Shown here: one piece after another, positions 23,290-32,483 of the stretch
Layout: each line of letters starts with the position of its first letter
Position numbering within the stretch: position 1 is the first letter of the stretch
Translations under genes and position numbers: made by a program
Notes under the pieces: model-generated
Seen by the model: the letters and a program-made list of their open reading frames with translations, nothing else
Told to the model about the DNA's origin: nothing
Databases searched by the model: none
Assembly: GCA_947625405.1 (NCBI GenBank)
Contig: CANQOF010000017.1
Coordinates: 1 to 33,811 of the forward strand
DNA length: 33,811 nt
Source: an uncultured Atopobiaceae bacterium
GTDB taxonomy: Bacteria > Actinomycetota > Coriobacteriia > Coriobacteriales > Atopobiaceae
Direction of reading: 5' to 3'

Positions 23290-25164
23290 TCACTCCCTAT
23301 GGTCGTTCCACGATCTCACGGAAGCCTCCAACTCCGAGATACGCGCCCGGAGGGGTTGGGCAATCTGCATGAGTTCTTGGATGCGCGTCTCGTCCCGGGA
23401 GATTTCCGCGGCGTGGAGCTCGGAGGACGTGCGACGGAGCTCCTGGGAAAGCGACTGCAACTCCACTTGATCCACGAGGAACGCCGCCTCGGCCTCGCCC
23501 CAACGCCCCTCGCGATCGAACTCAGATGCAGCGAGGATCTGCGGCGCGAAGGCGTCCACGGCACGCGCGGCGGCGAGGCGCTCGTGCGCGCTCGCGTTCG
23601 GGGTGGCCACCAACGCCGCGGCAATTCGCCCATGGCGAGCGTCCCCCCACGAGAGGGCGCCGATGCGCCCCATCTGGCGCGCAAAGGCCTGGGGGCGAGA
23701 GGAAAGCGCGGCGAGGAGCTCGCGCTCGGAGAGGATCCTCGAGCGATCCGAAGTGCTCATGCGCGAGAGATCTGGGAGGGGTTCGCCCGGCTCCCCCTCA
23801 TCCCGAGAAGAGCCGCCCTCGCGGCTCTGCACCCGGAAATCGTCGCGCGGGCGGGGGGCCATCTGCTGCGCTGCCGCCGCCCTGCGGATGCGTTCGTGGA
23901 CCTGGGCTTCGTCTATTGAGAAGGCATCGGCGACCATTCCCGCGTAGGAGGAGAGCGCAAGCGGCTGGCTGGAGAGCGGGGCGAGGATGGCGCAGATGTC
24001 CTCGAGGATCTTCGCGCGCTCTCCCACCGAGGCGCCGCGTGCCTGCGCGAGGCGTCGCTCGATCACGAAGAGCACGAGGTCGGAGGCCTCGGAAAGCCGC
24101 TTCATCATTTCCTGCGGGCCCTCCGCCTCGAGGTATTCCGCGGGATCCTTCCCCTCGGGCAAGACGACGCAGAGGAGCTTCGCCCGCGTGCTTCCCACGA
24201 GCGCGACGATCTTCTCCGCGGCGCGCTGGCCCGCCTCGTCACCGTCCAAGAGGGAGACGATCTCTCGCGGGCGATAGCGATCGAGCACCTTGAGGTGGTC
24301 GGACGTGAGCGCGGTGCCGAGGATGGCCACGGCGTTCGTGATCCCCGCCTCGTGGAGCGCGATGGCGTCGGTGTAGCCCTCGACGATCACCGCGCGGCCG
24401 GTGGCGGTGATGGATTCCTTCGCGCGATCGAGCGCGTAGAAGTTCTTGCGCTTGTGCCAGATCGACGAATCGCGGCTGTTCAGGTATTTCGGGAGCGAGG
24501 TGTCGATCACGCGTCCGCCGAATCCGATGACCGAGCCAGCAGCATCGCGAATGGGAAACATCACGCGTTCGTAGAAGCGATCCCGAAGGCCATGCGGACC
24601 CTCGACGCCGAGGTCGGCCGCGATGATCTCCCGCGGCGAGAATCCCTTGCCCCGAAGGTGGCTCACGAGGTCTCCCCGGCCAATCGAGAAGCCGAGTCCC
24701 CAACGCAGCGAGACGTCACGGCCGAGTGAGCGTTTGGAGAGGTAGTCGCGTGCCTGCTGACACTTTCCGGCTTGGTCGCGGGTGCTTAAGAGCAGTCGCG
24801 CGAAGTGGCGTTGCGCCTCCTCGAGGCAGGCGATGAGACGCCCGCGCCCAGGGCCCGCGGCGCCCCCGGCGCTTTCGTGGAGTTCGATGTGCGCGCGATC
24901 CGCGAGGTAGCGCACGGCATCGGCGAACTCGAGGTTCTCGCGCCTCTTCACGTAGTCGATCACGTCGCCCTTCGCACCGCATCCAAAGCAGTAGAAGAGG
25001 CCACGATCCGCCGAAACGTGGAACGATTCCGTGCGCTCCTCGTGAAAGGGGCATCGTCCCCAGAAATCGCCCGCGGACTTCTCGTGGAGCATCACGGTTT
25101 CGCCCACGAGCCCCACGAAGTCCGTCGCCTGGACCACCCGTTCCTTTTCCTCGGCTGAGATCAC
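23290..25164 (-). CDS. dnaG: DNA primase DnaG
   Basis: This 624-residue primase makes RNA primers at the replication fork. The N-terminal zinc ribbon is C38-x2-H41-x17-C59-x2-C62 (RCPFHEERTESF, YCFGCGAKGD). The TOPRIM core has VIVEGYTDAIAL (E262) and LLDGDEAGQRAA (307-314), with ERVMFPIRD and GFGGRVI upstream. About 180 C-terminal residues form the helicase-binding region. The usual TPSF after the zinc ligands reads TESF here. The GTG at 25164 overlaps the ribF stop as GTGA. rpoD follows after 52 nt, the classic dnaG-rpoD pair; rpsU is absent. Confidence 0.97.
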   Translation of the reverse strand: MISAEEKERVVQATDFVGLVGETVMLHEKSAGDFWGRCPFHEERTESFHVSADRGLFYCFGCGAKGDVIDYVKRRENLEFADAVRYLADRAHIELHESAGGAAGPGRGRLIACLEEAQRHFARLLLSTRDQAGKCQQARDYLSKRSLGRDVSLRWGLGFSIGRGDLVSHLRGKGFSPREIIAADLGVEGPHGLRDRFYERVMFPIRDAAGSVIGFGGRVIDTSLPKYLNSRDSSIWHKRKNFYALDRAKESITATGRAVIVEGYTDAIALHEAGITNAVAILGTALTSDHLKVLDRYRPREIVSLLDGDEAGQRAAEKIVALVGSTRAKLLCVVLPEGKDPAEYLEAEGPQEMMKRLSEASDLVLFVIERRLAQARGASVGERAKILEDICAILAPLSSQPLALSSYAGMVADAFSIDEAQVHERIRRAAAAQQMAPRPRDDFRVQSREGGSSRDEGEPGEPLPDLSRMSTSDRSRILSERELLAALSSRPQAFARQMGRIGALSWGDARHGRIAAALVATPNASAHERLAAARAVDAFAPQILAASEFDREGRWGEAEAAFLVDQVELQSLSQELRRTSSELHAAEISRDETRIQELMQIAQPLRARISELEASVRSWNDHRE

Positions 25165-26216
25165 GCGACCACGCTCTCATCAGAATCGCCTAAGAGGCGC
25201 CTCACTTGGTCAAGGTTGGCCCTCACGGTGGCGACGAGCTCTGATTCGCTCGAAAACCTTCTCGACGCGCGGAGTCGTTCTACGAGCACGACCGCCACTT
25301 CCTGCTCGTAGAGGTCTCCCTCGAAGCCGAGAAGCGATGCCTCCGCGAGCCACGTTCCCGCGTCGAGCGGCGTCGAATCGAAGCTCGGGGGGTTTCCGAG
25401 GTTCACCGCCGCGGGCCACGCCATTCCGCGGGCGGAGAGGATGCCGACGAACACGCCCTCGCGGGGAAACGCGTAGGAGTCGCTGAAATGCACGTTTGCC
25501 GTGGGAATGCCGAGGCCGTGCCCCTCTCCCCGTCCGCGCTCCACGCGCCCTCGCACGAAGGGATAGCGGCCTATGAGCTCGTAGGACGCGCGAATCGCCC
25601 CTTCATCGAGAAGCGCGCGAATGCGCGTGGCGCTCACGGGCATCCCGTCCACCTCCACGAGCTCGTGCCCGAAGAGCTGCACGCCGAGCGCCCCTGCAAG
25701 CACTTGGAGCGCCTCGAGGGTGCCTTGGCCTCCCGCGCCGAGGGAGAAATCCTCCCCCACGTGCACGGCGAGCACCTCCGCGAGGCCGAGGAGGCGCTCC
25801 GTGAAGAACTCCTCGTAGCCCATCGCCGCAAACTCGGCGTCGAAGTGATAGGCGACGATCGCGTCGGGGCGAAGCGAGGCGAGAGCGAGGAGCCTGTCGC
25901 TTCCCGAGAGGATTTGCGCCTCTCGGGTGCCCTCCGCGAGCACGCAAGCGGGGTCCGGATCAAAGGTGATGAGCACGAGCGGAACGCCCCTTCGCCTGGC
26001 GTCCGCCTCCGCCTCGGCGATGAGCGCCTGATGTCCCACGTGCACGCCATCGAAGGCGCCGATGGCAACCACGGCCGCACCGCCCGGTTTCCAGCGTCCG
26101 GTGAGATCGAGGAACATCGCCCCCTCGAGCGCACGGGCTAAGGGAAGCTCGGTGCCGACGAAGAGCGCTCTTTGGGTGATGGTGCGAAGCATGAGCTCGC
26201 GCGCACTCGTTGCCAT
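25161..26216 (-). CDS. ribF: Bifunctional riboflavin kinase / FAD synthetase
   Basis: This 351-residue protein converts riboflavin to FMN and then FAD. The N-terminal nucleotidyltransferase domain has AIGAFDGVHVGHQALI (HxGH at 59-62), LITFDPDP and VSATRIRALL. The C-terminal flavokinase domain has GIPTANVHF and FVGILSARG. The ATG at 26216 shares one base with the truB stop (TGATG). The pair truB-ribF is common in bacteria, and here ribF links that cluster to dnaG. Confidence 0.96.
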   Translation of the reverse strand: MATSARELMLRTITQRALFVGTELPLARALEGAMFLDLTGRWKPGGAAVVAIGAFDGVHVGHQALIAEAEADARRRGVPLVLITFDPDPACVLAEGTREAQILSGSDRLLALASLRPDAIVAYHFDAEFAAMGYEEFFTERLLGLAEVLAVHVGEDFSLGAGGQGTLEALQVLAGALGVQLFGHELVEVDGMPVSATRIRALLDEGAIRASYELIGRYPFVRGRVERGRGEGHGLGIPTANVHFSDSYAFPREGVFVGILSARGMAWPAAVNLGNPPSFDSTPLDAGTWLAEASLLGFEGDLYEQEVAVVLVERLRASRRFSSESELVATVRANLDQVRRLLGDSDESVVA

Positions 26217-27139
26217 CACTCGCTCCCCAAAAGCACGCCGTCGACGAGATTCGCCTTGGGACGGAGCTCTCCCGCTCGGTGCTCCCAGACCCCTCGCAAG
26301 AGGCCATCCCAGACCACTCCCACGAGCGGACCCTCCCCCTGCCGCGCGTAGAGCGATTGGCCGTTTCGTGCCCGCGCGATCTCGCCACCCTCGAGATCCC
26401 GTCGCGTGAGGCCCGCCAAGGCCAAGGGATCGAGCGCGCGGGATGGCACGACGTCCCAACCCCCCGCCGAAAGCTCATCGAGCGAAAGAGTATCCCTCAG
26501 CGTCACCGGGCCAGACGCACTCCTTTGGAGGGATCCCACATGCGCATAGCATCCGAGCTCTCGTCCGAGATCCCGCGCGAGCGCCCGCACGTAGCACCCC
26601 TTGGACACGCGAAGCGCGATCGTGGCGACGAGACGCCCTTCACGCTCGCATGCGGAGAGGAGCGTCGCGTCGTGGACCTCGACCTCCCGAGGGTCGAGAT
26701 CGAGTGCCTCGCCTTTTCGCGCGGCCGCATAGGCGCGCCTTCCCCCCTTCGACACGGCGGAAACCGAGGGAGGCACTTGCTGACGCACCCCCACGAGCGA
26801 TGCCACGGCTCGCGAGAGCGCTCCTTCTTCGAGAAGGCTCTCGGGCACGCGCGCCTCGCGGATGACCTCGCCCTGCGCATCGTCGGTGGACGTCTCGGCA
26901 CCGAAGACGAATTCCGCAAGGTAGGACTTGTCGGCAAGGGTGACCAAGCCCAGAAGCCGCGTCGCCTGGCCGAGTCCGAGGACGAGCACGCCCGTCGCCG
27001 CGGGATCGAGCGTTCCCGCATGGCCCACGCGCCTGAGGCCGAGCGCTCGCCGCACACGCGCCACCACGTCGTGCGACGTCATGCCCGAGGGCTTGTCGAC
27101 GGCGATGAGGGCGCCTGGATGATGTGCGCGCGCCTCCAC
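26216..27139 (-). CDS. truB: tRNA pseudouridine-55 synthase TruB
   Basis: This 307-residue enzyme makes the universal pseudouridine 55 in the tRNA T-loop. The N-terminus is GALIAVDKPSGMTSHDVV, and the catalytic aspartate is in VGHAGTLDPAATGVL (D45). CYVRALARDLGRELG near the middle is typical. The start is a GTG at 27139, 3 nt after the nrnA stop. The length is normal and includes a C-terminal PUA-like region. Confidence 0.96.
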   Translation of the reverse strand: MEARAHHPGALIAVDKPSGMTSHDVVARVRRALGLRRVGHAGTLDPAATGVLVLGLGQATRLLGLVTLADKSYLAEFVFGAETSTDDAQGEVIREARVPESLLEEGALSRAVASLVGVRQQVPPSVSAVSKGGRRAYAAARKGEALDLDPREVEVHDATLLSACEREGRLVATIALRVSKGCYVRALARDLGRELGCYAHVGSLQRSASGPVTLRDTLSLDELSAGGWDVVPSRALDPLALAGLTRRDLEGGEIARARNGQSLYARQGEGPLVGVVWDGLLRGVWEHRAGELRPKANLVDGVLLGSE

Positions 27140-27142
27140 GGG

Positions 27143-28162
27143 CTACCCACCGAGCACAAGGGCCTCGAGCTTGGGCAAGACGGTCTCCTTGGCCGCTTCG
27201 AGCGACACCTTGCCGAGCGAGAAGCCCGCAGCGGCCGCATGGCCACCTCCGCCGAGCTCCGTCGCAAGCCCCGAGACGTCGATCTCGCTCTTCGAGCGAA
27301 GGTTCCCGCGGATCGCGCCCTCGGGCGTCTCGCGGAGAAGCAGGGCCACCTCGGCTCCCTCGACACTTCGCACGATGTCCACGAGGCCCTCGGATTCGTC
27401 CTCGCCCGCGCCCGTGGCCTCGAAATCCTCCCAGAAGACCCAAGAGAAGGCGATGCGCCCGTCGAGCAACGTCGTGATGCGGCCCATGACCACCGATTCG
27501 AGGCGGAGATAGGAAAGTCGCATCGACTGGTAGACGTTGAGAGCCACGACCGAGGGATCCGCTCCCGCCGCCACGAGCTTTCCCGCGGCCCAAAACGCCT
27601 CCGCGTTCGCGTTTTGATATTGGAAGCGACCGGTGTCGGTCATGATCGCGCAGAAGAGGAGCATCGCGACGTCGCGCGTCACCGCGGCGTCGAGGTAGAG
27701 CGCGTATTCGAGGATGACCACCCCGCAGGCGGCGACATCCGGACGCATGATCGCGCCATCCCCGAAGGGGCGCTTCGTGGGGTGATGGTCGATGACGAAG
27801 ACCTCACGCGCGCGCTCCATCGTGGCGCGCGCATCGGCAAGGCGAGACGCCACCGAGAGATCGACGGCTATGAAGAGGTCCGGCGCCTCAGGCGCCTCGC
27901 GAGGAGGCACGAGCTCGTCGATCATCGGAAGGAAGCGCAGGTGGCGGGGCACCTCCTTGTGCTCGGCGAGAAGGCAGTGGACGCGCTTTTCCGGCCAGCG
28001 CTCGCGGATGATGGCCGCGAGGGAGAGCTCGGAGCCGAGCGCGTCGCCATCGGGCGACATGTGCGCGCAGATCGCAATCGTCCTTGCGCGCGTGATCGCC
28101 TCGCTGAGCTCGCAGAATCCCCTCTCCTGCCGGCAGCGTCGCCCTTCGGAAACACCCGTCAC
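27143..28162 (-). CDS. nrnA: DHH/DHHA1 phosphoesterase, NrnA-like (oligoribonuclease / pAp phosphatase)
   Basis: This 339-residue DHH-family protein probably degrades nanoRNAs and dephosphorylates pAp. Motifs are CAHMSPDGDALGS (33-44), AVDLS, VIDHHPT (DHH, about 124-130) and TDTGRFQY. The C-terminal DHHA1 domain ends with the conserved GGGGHAAAAGF. NrnA is common between rbfA and truB in Gram-positives, which supports the assignment over RecJ. The GTG at 28162 overlaps the rbfA stop as GTGA; the longer open frame upstream lies within rbfA. Confidence 0.92.
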   Translation of the reverse strand: MTGVSEGRRCRQERGFCELSEAITRARTIAICAHMSPDGDALGSELSLAAIIRERWPEKRVHCLLAEHKEVPRHLRFLPMIDELVPPREAPEAPDLFIAVDLSVASRLADARATMERAREVFVIDHHPTKRPFGDGAIMRPDVAACGVVILEYALYLDAAVTRDVAMLLFCAIMTDTGRFQYQNANAEAFWAAGKLVAAGADPSVVALNVYQSMRLSYLRLESVVMGRITTLLDGRIAFSWVFWEDFEATGAGEDESEGLVDIVRSVEGAEVALLLRETPEGAIRGNLRSKSEIDVSGLATELGGGGHAAAAGFSLGKVSLEAAKETVLPKLEALVLGG

Positions 28163-28569
28163 GAGCGCTCCCCCTCCCCGGGATCGCGCGCCTCGAGGGG
28201 ATAGCCCTCGTCGTCCTTGGCCTCGGTCATGGTGGGCGGCACGTGCCTCAGCGCCTCCGTGATGCGCTCGGCTTCCTCGGTGGAGGGATCGATTCGAAGG
28301 TCGAGCTCCGGGGTCACCCTCCAGCCGAGCGCACGCCCGAGAAGCCGGCGGATGTGGCCCTTCGCCCTGCCGAACGCCTCGGCAACCGCCTCTTCCTCCT
28401 CGGCAGGGCACGCCACGTAGGCTCTGATGAAGGACCTGTCGATCGAGACGTCGCAGCCGGTGACGACCACGCCCGCGAGGGCGGGATCAGACACCTTCGT
28501 CTGGAGGATCGCCGCGAGCTTTTCGCGCGCGATCTCGGCCGAGCGGCGAGTATGGGGTGAGCGCTTCAC
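28159..28569 (-). CDS. rbfA: Ribosome-binding factor A
   Basis: This 136-residue KH-like protein matures the 5' end of 16S rRNA in 30S assembly. It begins VKRSPHTRRSAEIAREKLAA, then has VSDPALAGVVVTGCDVSIDR and ALGWRVTPELDLRIDPSTEEAERI, the normal RbfA core, with a charged tail somewhat longer than in E. coli. The GTG at 28569 follows a GGGAGCGG ribosome-binding site; it is 13 nt after infB. The open frame running further upstream is a shadow of infB. Confidence 0.94.
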   Translation of the reverse strand: MKRSPHTRRSAEIAREKLAAILQTKVSDPALAGVVVTGCDVSIDRSFIRAYVACPAEEEEAVAEAFGRAKGHIRRLLGRALGWRVTPELDLRIDPSTEEAERITEALRHVPPTMTEAKDDEGYPLEARDPGEGERS

Positions 28570-28582
28570 GGTTTCCGCTCCC

Positions 28583-31159
28583 CTAGCTCGTGCGCGCCAC
28601 CTCGACGATGCGGTACGCCTCGACCACGTCGCCGATGTGGAAGTCCTGGAAGTTCTCGAAGGAGAGGCCGCACTCGTAGCCGGCGCGCACGCTTGGCACG
28701 TCGTCCTTGTAGCGACGCATCGAGGCGAAGGCGCCGTCGTAGACCACGACGCCGTTGCGCACGATGCGCACGCGATCGTCGCGTGAGATCTCGCCCTGGG
28801 TGACCATGCAGCCGGCGGCCACGCCGACCTTCGGCACCTTGAAGGTTTCGCGCACCTCCGCCTCGCCCATCTGCTGCTCTTCCTCGGTGGGCTTGAGCAT
28901 GCCGATGCGGGCCGCGTCGATGTCCTCGATCGCCTGGTAGATGACGGAGTAGGTGCGGATCTCCACGCCGTCGCGCTCGGCGAGGGAGCGCGCCTTCGCC
29001 TCGGGGCGCACGCCGAAGCCGATGATGACCGCGTCCGATGCCGAGGCGAGGATGACGTCGGTTTCCGTGATGCCACCGACCGCGCCGTGGATGACGTTGA
29101 TCTTCACCTCGGACTGGTCGATTTTGGCGAGCGCGTCGCGCAGCGCCTCGATCGAGCCCTGCACGTCGGCCTTCACGACGAGGTTGAGCTCGGCGACCTC
29201 GCCCTCGTCCATCGTCTCGAAGAGGTTCTCGAGCGTCACCTTGTGGGTGGCGTTCTGCTCTTCGATGCGAGCCTTGAGGGCGCGCTGCTCGGCGAGATCG
29301 CGCGCATCGCGCTCGTCTTGGAACACGCGGAACTCGTCTCCCGCGGCGGGCACGGAGGAAAGCCCGAGGATCTCCACCGCGTCGGAGGGCCCCGCGCTCC
29401 CCACGTTCTGCCCGTGTTGGTCGAGCATGGCGCGCACGCGCCCGTGGCTCATACCCGCCACGACCGCGTCTCCCACATGGAGCGTGCCGCGATTCACGAG
29501 CAGCGTCGCGACGGCGCCACGTCCGCGATCGAGCTTCGCCTCGAGCACGTAGCCGGAGGCGAAGGTGTTCGGGTTGGCCTTGAGCTCGAGCACGTCCGCT
29601 TGGAGGAGCACGGTCTCAAGGAGCTCGTCGATGCCGATCTTCTTCTTCGCGGAGATGTTCACGAACATGTTCTCGCCACCCCACTCTTCGGGGATGACCT
29701 CGTATTCCGTGAGCTCCTGGCGCACGCGATCGGGATTGGCGTCGTCGCGGTCGATCTTGTTCACCGCCACGACGATGGGCACCTTCGCGGCGCGCGCGTG
29801 GTTGATCGATTCGACCGTCTGCGGCATGACGCCGTCGTCTGCCGCCACGACGAGGATGACGATGTCCGTCACCTTCGCGCCACGCGCGCGCATGGCGGTG
29901 AAGGTCTCGTGGCCGGGCGTGTCCACGAAGGTGATCTTGCGCCCGTCGATCTCCACCTGCGAGGCGCCGATGTGCTGCGTGATGCCACCCGCCTCGGAGG
30001 CCACCACGCCGGTGTCGCGGATGGCGTCGAGCAGCGACGTCTTGCCGTGGTCGACGTGGCCCATCACGGTGACGACGGGCGAGCGCGGGAGGAGGTCGGC
30101 GGGGTCGTCGTAGAAGGTGAAGGAGTTCTCCTCCTCCTTCGTCATGACGCGCACCTCTCGGCCGAGATCGTCGGCCACGAGCTCGATGAGGTCGTCGGTC
30201 ATGGACTGGGTCATGGTGAGCGGTGTGCCGAGGAGGAAGAGGCGCTTCACGATGTCCGACGCGTCGACGCCGAGAAGCTCGGCGAGCTCGGCCACCGTCG
30301 AGCCCTGGGGCACCTTCACGGTGCCGAGCTGCGAGACGTCCTGGTCGTTGGCGATGGCCTCAGCGATCGCGCGCTCCTCCTCGCGTTGCGCCTGCTGCTG
30401 CTGGCGACGCTCCTTGCGCTTCTTGCGCCTGCCGGTGGACGCGCGGTTCGCCTCCTCGACCTGCGCGCGGGCATCCTCGAGCACCCGTTCGCGGTTGTAT
30501 TCCTCCGCGGCGCGGGCCATGCGCGCGTAGCGATCCTCGTTCTCCTGGCCCCTGCGACGCTTGTTCCCGCGCCCTCGGCGATCCGAGGTCGGCCTCTCGG
30601 GCTCCGGCATGGGAGCCGGCCGCTTCTCGTGGGTTTGGCGCGGCGCTCCTTGGCCCCTCGCGGCGTCCTTCGCCCGCACCGATGCCTCGGCCTGCCGCTT
30701 GAGCACCTCTTCCTGCTGTGCGATCTGCGATAGAAGCCCTTCGAAGGAGGGCGAGAGCTTCGGCGCGTTGTCGCGCACGCGATTCGCCTCTTCCTCGGCG
30801 CGCTTGCGCTCTTCCTCGGCGGCTTTCTCCGCCTCGCGGCGCTTGCGCTCCTCCTCGGCGGCCTTCCGCTCCTCGGCGCGACGACGCTCCACCTCGAGGC
30901 GCTCCGCCTCACGGCGCTTGCGCTCCTCCTCGGCGGCCCTCTCGGCTTCCTCCTCCTCGGCCTTCTTCTGCGCGAGGATCTCGTCCTGGCGAGCCTTGAG
31001 GATGGGACCGAGCTTTTGCTTGGCCATGGACACATAGGCGGGCACAAGCCCCGAGGAGGGCGACTTCGCCGGAATTCCCATTTCGGCGAGGTAGCCGAGG
31101 AGCTCCTTGCTCGACATGCCAAGATCCTTGGCGAGCTTATGGACGGGCGTGTTTGCCAT
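28583..31159 (-). CDS. infB: Translation initiation factor IF-2
   Basis: This 858-residue GTPase brings initiator tRNA to the ribosome. IF2_N modules are at residues 1-50 ([19 protein letters not shown]) and about 280-335 ([20 protein letters not shown]). Between them lies a highly charged helix (about 65-130, repeated [10 protein letters not shown]) and a basic Arg/Gln-rich linker. The G domain has GHVDHGKT (367-374), DTPGHE (413-418), NKID (467-470) and SAK (503-505), followed by domains II, III and the fMet-tRNA-binding C-terminus. AAAGG 10 nt before the ATG is a modest ribosome-binding site. It follows nusA by 46 nt; the ylxR gene usual here is missing. Confidence 0.98.
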   Translation of the reverse strand: MANTPVHKLAKDLGMSSKELLGYLAEMGIPAKSPSSGLVPAYVSMAKQKLGPILKARQDEILAQKKAEEEEAERAAEEERKRREAERLEVERRRAEERKAAEEERKRREAEKAAEEERKRAEEEANRVRDNAPKLSPSFEGLLSQIAQQEEVLKRQAEASVRAKDAARGQGAPRQTHEKRPAPMPEPERPTSDRRGRGNKRRRGQENEDRYARMARAAEEYNRERVLEDARAQVEEANRASTGRRKKRKERRQQQQAQREEERAIAEAIANDQDVSQLGTVKVPQGSTVAELAELLGVDASDIVKRLFLLGTPLTMTQSMTDDLIELVADDLGREVRVMTKEEENSFTFYDDPADLLPRSPVVTVMGHVDHGKTSLLDAIRDTGVVASEAGGITQHIGASQVEIDGRKITFVDTPGHETFTAMRARGAKVTDIVILVVAADDGVMPQTVESINHARAAKVPIVVAVNKIDRDDANPDRVRQELTEYEVIPEEWGGENMFVNISAKKKIGIDELLETVLLQADVLELKANPNTFASGYVLEAKLDRGRGAVATLLVNRGTLHVGDAVVAGMSHGRVRAMLDQHGQNVGSAGPSDAVEILGLSSVPAAGDEFRVFQDERDARDLAEQRALKARIEEQNATHKVTLENLFETMDEGEVAELNLVVKADVQGSIEALRDALAKIDQSEVKINVIHGAVGGITETDVILASASDAVIIGFGVRPEAKARSLAERDGVEIRTYSVIYQAIEDIDAARIGMLKPTEEEQQMGEAEVRETFKVPKVGVAAGCMVTQGEISRDDRVRIVRNGVVVYDGAFASMRRYKDDVPSVRAGYECGLSFENFQDFHIGDVVEAYRIVEVARTS

Positions 31160-31205
31160 CTATTCGCTACCTTTCGAGAGGATGCGCTTCGATACGCGGA
31201 CGGGG

Positions 31206-32426
31206 TTAGACGAGGTCGAACGCGTCGCTTTGGGCGCTTTCATGGACGCCGCAGAAGGCCGAGCCAGGACGTGCCATGTTGCGGCAACGCACCCCGTTCT
31301 CGTCCACATACTTGCAGCGATGCGAGCCCTCCTCCTCGAGCAGGTCGTCCGCCTCGTCGGCGAAGGAATTCGGGAAGAGGCCCTGGGCGAGATCTTCGTT
31401 CTTGATGTCGATCTTCCAGCCCGTGAGCTTCGCCGCAAGGCGGGCGTTCTGGCCGTCTTTGCCAATGGCGAGTGAGAGCTGGTCGTTGGGCACGATCGCC
31501 GTCGCCTGGCGCGATCTCTCGTCGATGAGTACGCGATTCACCTTCGCGGGCGAGAGCGCCTCGGCCACGCAGCGCGCGGGGTCGTCGGACCACTGCACCA
31601 CGTCCACGCGCTCCCCTCGAAGCTCGGAGACCACCGAACGCACGCGCGAGCCCTTCGGCCCCACGCAGGCGCCCACGGGATCGAGCCGGGAATCGATGGA
31701 GGCGACGGCCACCTTCGAGCGCACGCCCGGCTCTCGCGCGATGGAGCGGATCTCCACCACGCCGTCGTAGACCTCGGGAACCTCGAGCTCGAAGAGTCGG
31801 CGCACGAACTCCTTGTTCGTGCGGCTCACGATGATCGTCGGCCTCGAGCGCCGCGTGGGCTCGCCCTCATTCGGGTTCTTGACGTCGACGATGACCGCCT
31901 TGAGGCCCTTGTCCTTCGTGAGGTAGCGCTCACCGCGTGGCCGCTCGTTGCGCTCCTCGGGATGCCGGCGCGTGTCGAAGTGGGGAAGCTCCGCCTCCAC
32001 GCCCTTTCGGATTTGCAGGATCGTGAAGTCGAGGGTGGATTGGATCACGTCACCGGAGATGAGGTCGCCGATGCGATTAGAGAACTCCTCGTAGATGCGC
32101 TCCTTCTTCACCTTGTCGACGATGGCCATGATCTCGGCCTTCGCGTTGTGTGCGGCGATGCGCGACGTGTCCTCGGGGGTCACGTCCACGTAATCGAACT
32201 CCGTGTACTTGCCGGTTTCGGGATCGGGCTCGCCCTTGGGCACGATCTTCGACACGTAGATGTTGCCCGTGGCCTTGTCGATCGTCACCTCGGCGCCGTG
32301 CTCGAGGTTCATGATGTCGGCATAACTCTTGGCCAGCGACTTCTCGAGTCGGTCGATGAGGTAGTACTGGTCGATGCCTCGCTCTTGGCAAAGGGCCATC
32401 AACGCTTCCATCATCTCAGACGCCAT
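31206..32426 (-). CDS. nusA: Transcription factor NusA with a C-terminal Cys3His tail
   Basis: This 406-residue elongation, pausing and termination factor binds RNA polymerase and RNA. The N-terminal domain spans about 1-110, an S1 domain about 112-205 (ending TIIVSRTNKEFVRRLFELEV), KH1 about 225-290 (DPVGACVGPKGSRVRSVV) and KH2 about 300-345 (NDQLSLAIGKDGQNARLAAK). After KH2, where short NusA proteins end, an acidic linker leads to C371-x9-C381-x10-C392-x2-H395, which looks like a small zinc knuckle of the CKxxxxxGxxC...CxxH kind found in unrelated bacterial proteins. GAGGA lies 5 nt before the ATG. It is the second gene of the rimP operon. Confidence 0.96.
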   Translation of the reverse strand: MASEMMEALMALCQERGIDQYYLIDRLEKSLAKSYADIMNLEHGAEVTIDKATGNIYVSKIVPKGEPDPETGKYTEFDYVDVTPEDTSRIAAHNAKAEIMAIVDKVKKERIYEEFSNRIGDLISGDVIQSTLDFTILQIRKGVEAELPHFDTRRHPEERNERPRGERYLTKDKGLKAVIVDVKNPNEGEPTRRSRPTIIVSRTNKEFVRRLFELEVPEVYDGVVEIRSIAREPGVRSKVAVASIDSRLDPVGACVGPKGSRVRSVVSELRGERVDVVQWSDDPARCVAEALSPAKVNRVLIDERSRQATAIVPNDQLSLAIGKDGQNARLAAKLTGWKIDIKNEDLAQGLFPNSFADEADDLLEEEGSHRCKYVDENGVRCRNMARPGSAFCGVHESAQSDAFDLV

Positions 32427-32483
32427 GTTTCCTCACGCTCTCTCGTATCGTCATTTCGGGCCGGGGTATCCGCTCCCGCGGAA

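Noticed and set aside
26210-28204. A 664-codon open frame on the plus strand
   Set aside because: It lies antisense to truB and nrnA, whose motifs are unmistakable. Its composition (Arg/His/Glu-rich, no domains) is what high-GC third positions produce in a shadow frame.
29087-30733. A 548-codon plus-strand open frame
   Set aside because: It is entirely antisense to infB and has no recognisable motif; it is His/Val/Leu/Arg-rich from reversed GC-rich codons.
31160-31465. A 101-codon frame between nusA and infB as a possible ylxR
   Set aside because: It overlaps the NusA C-terminus in another frame, is Arg/Ser/Thr-rich and lacks YlxR motifs; the NusA frame continues with conserved KH2 and the Cys/His tail.
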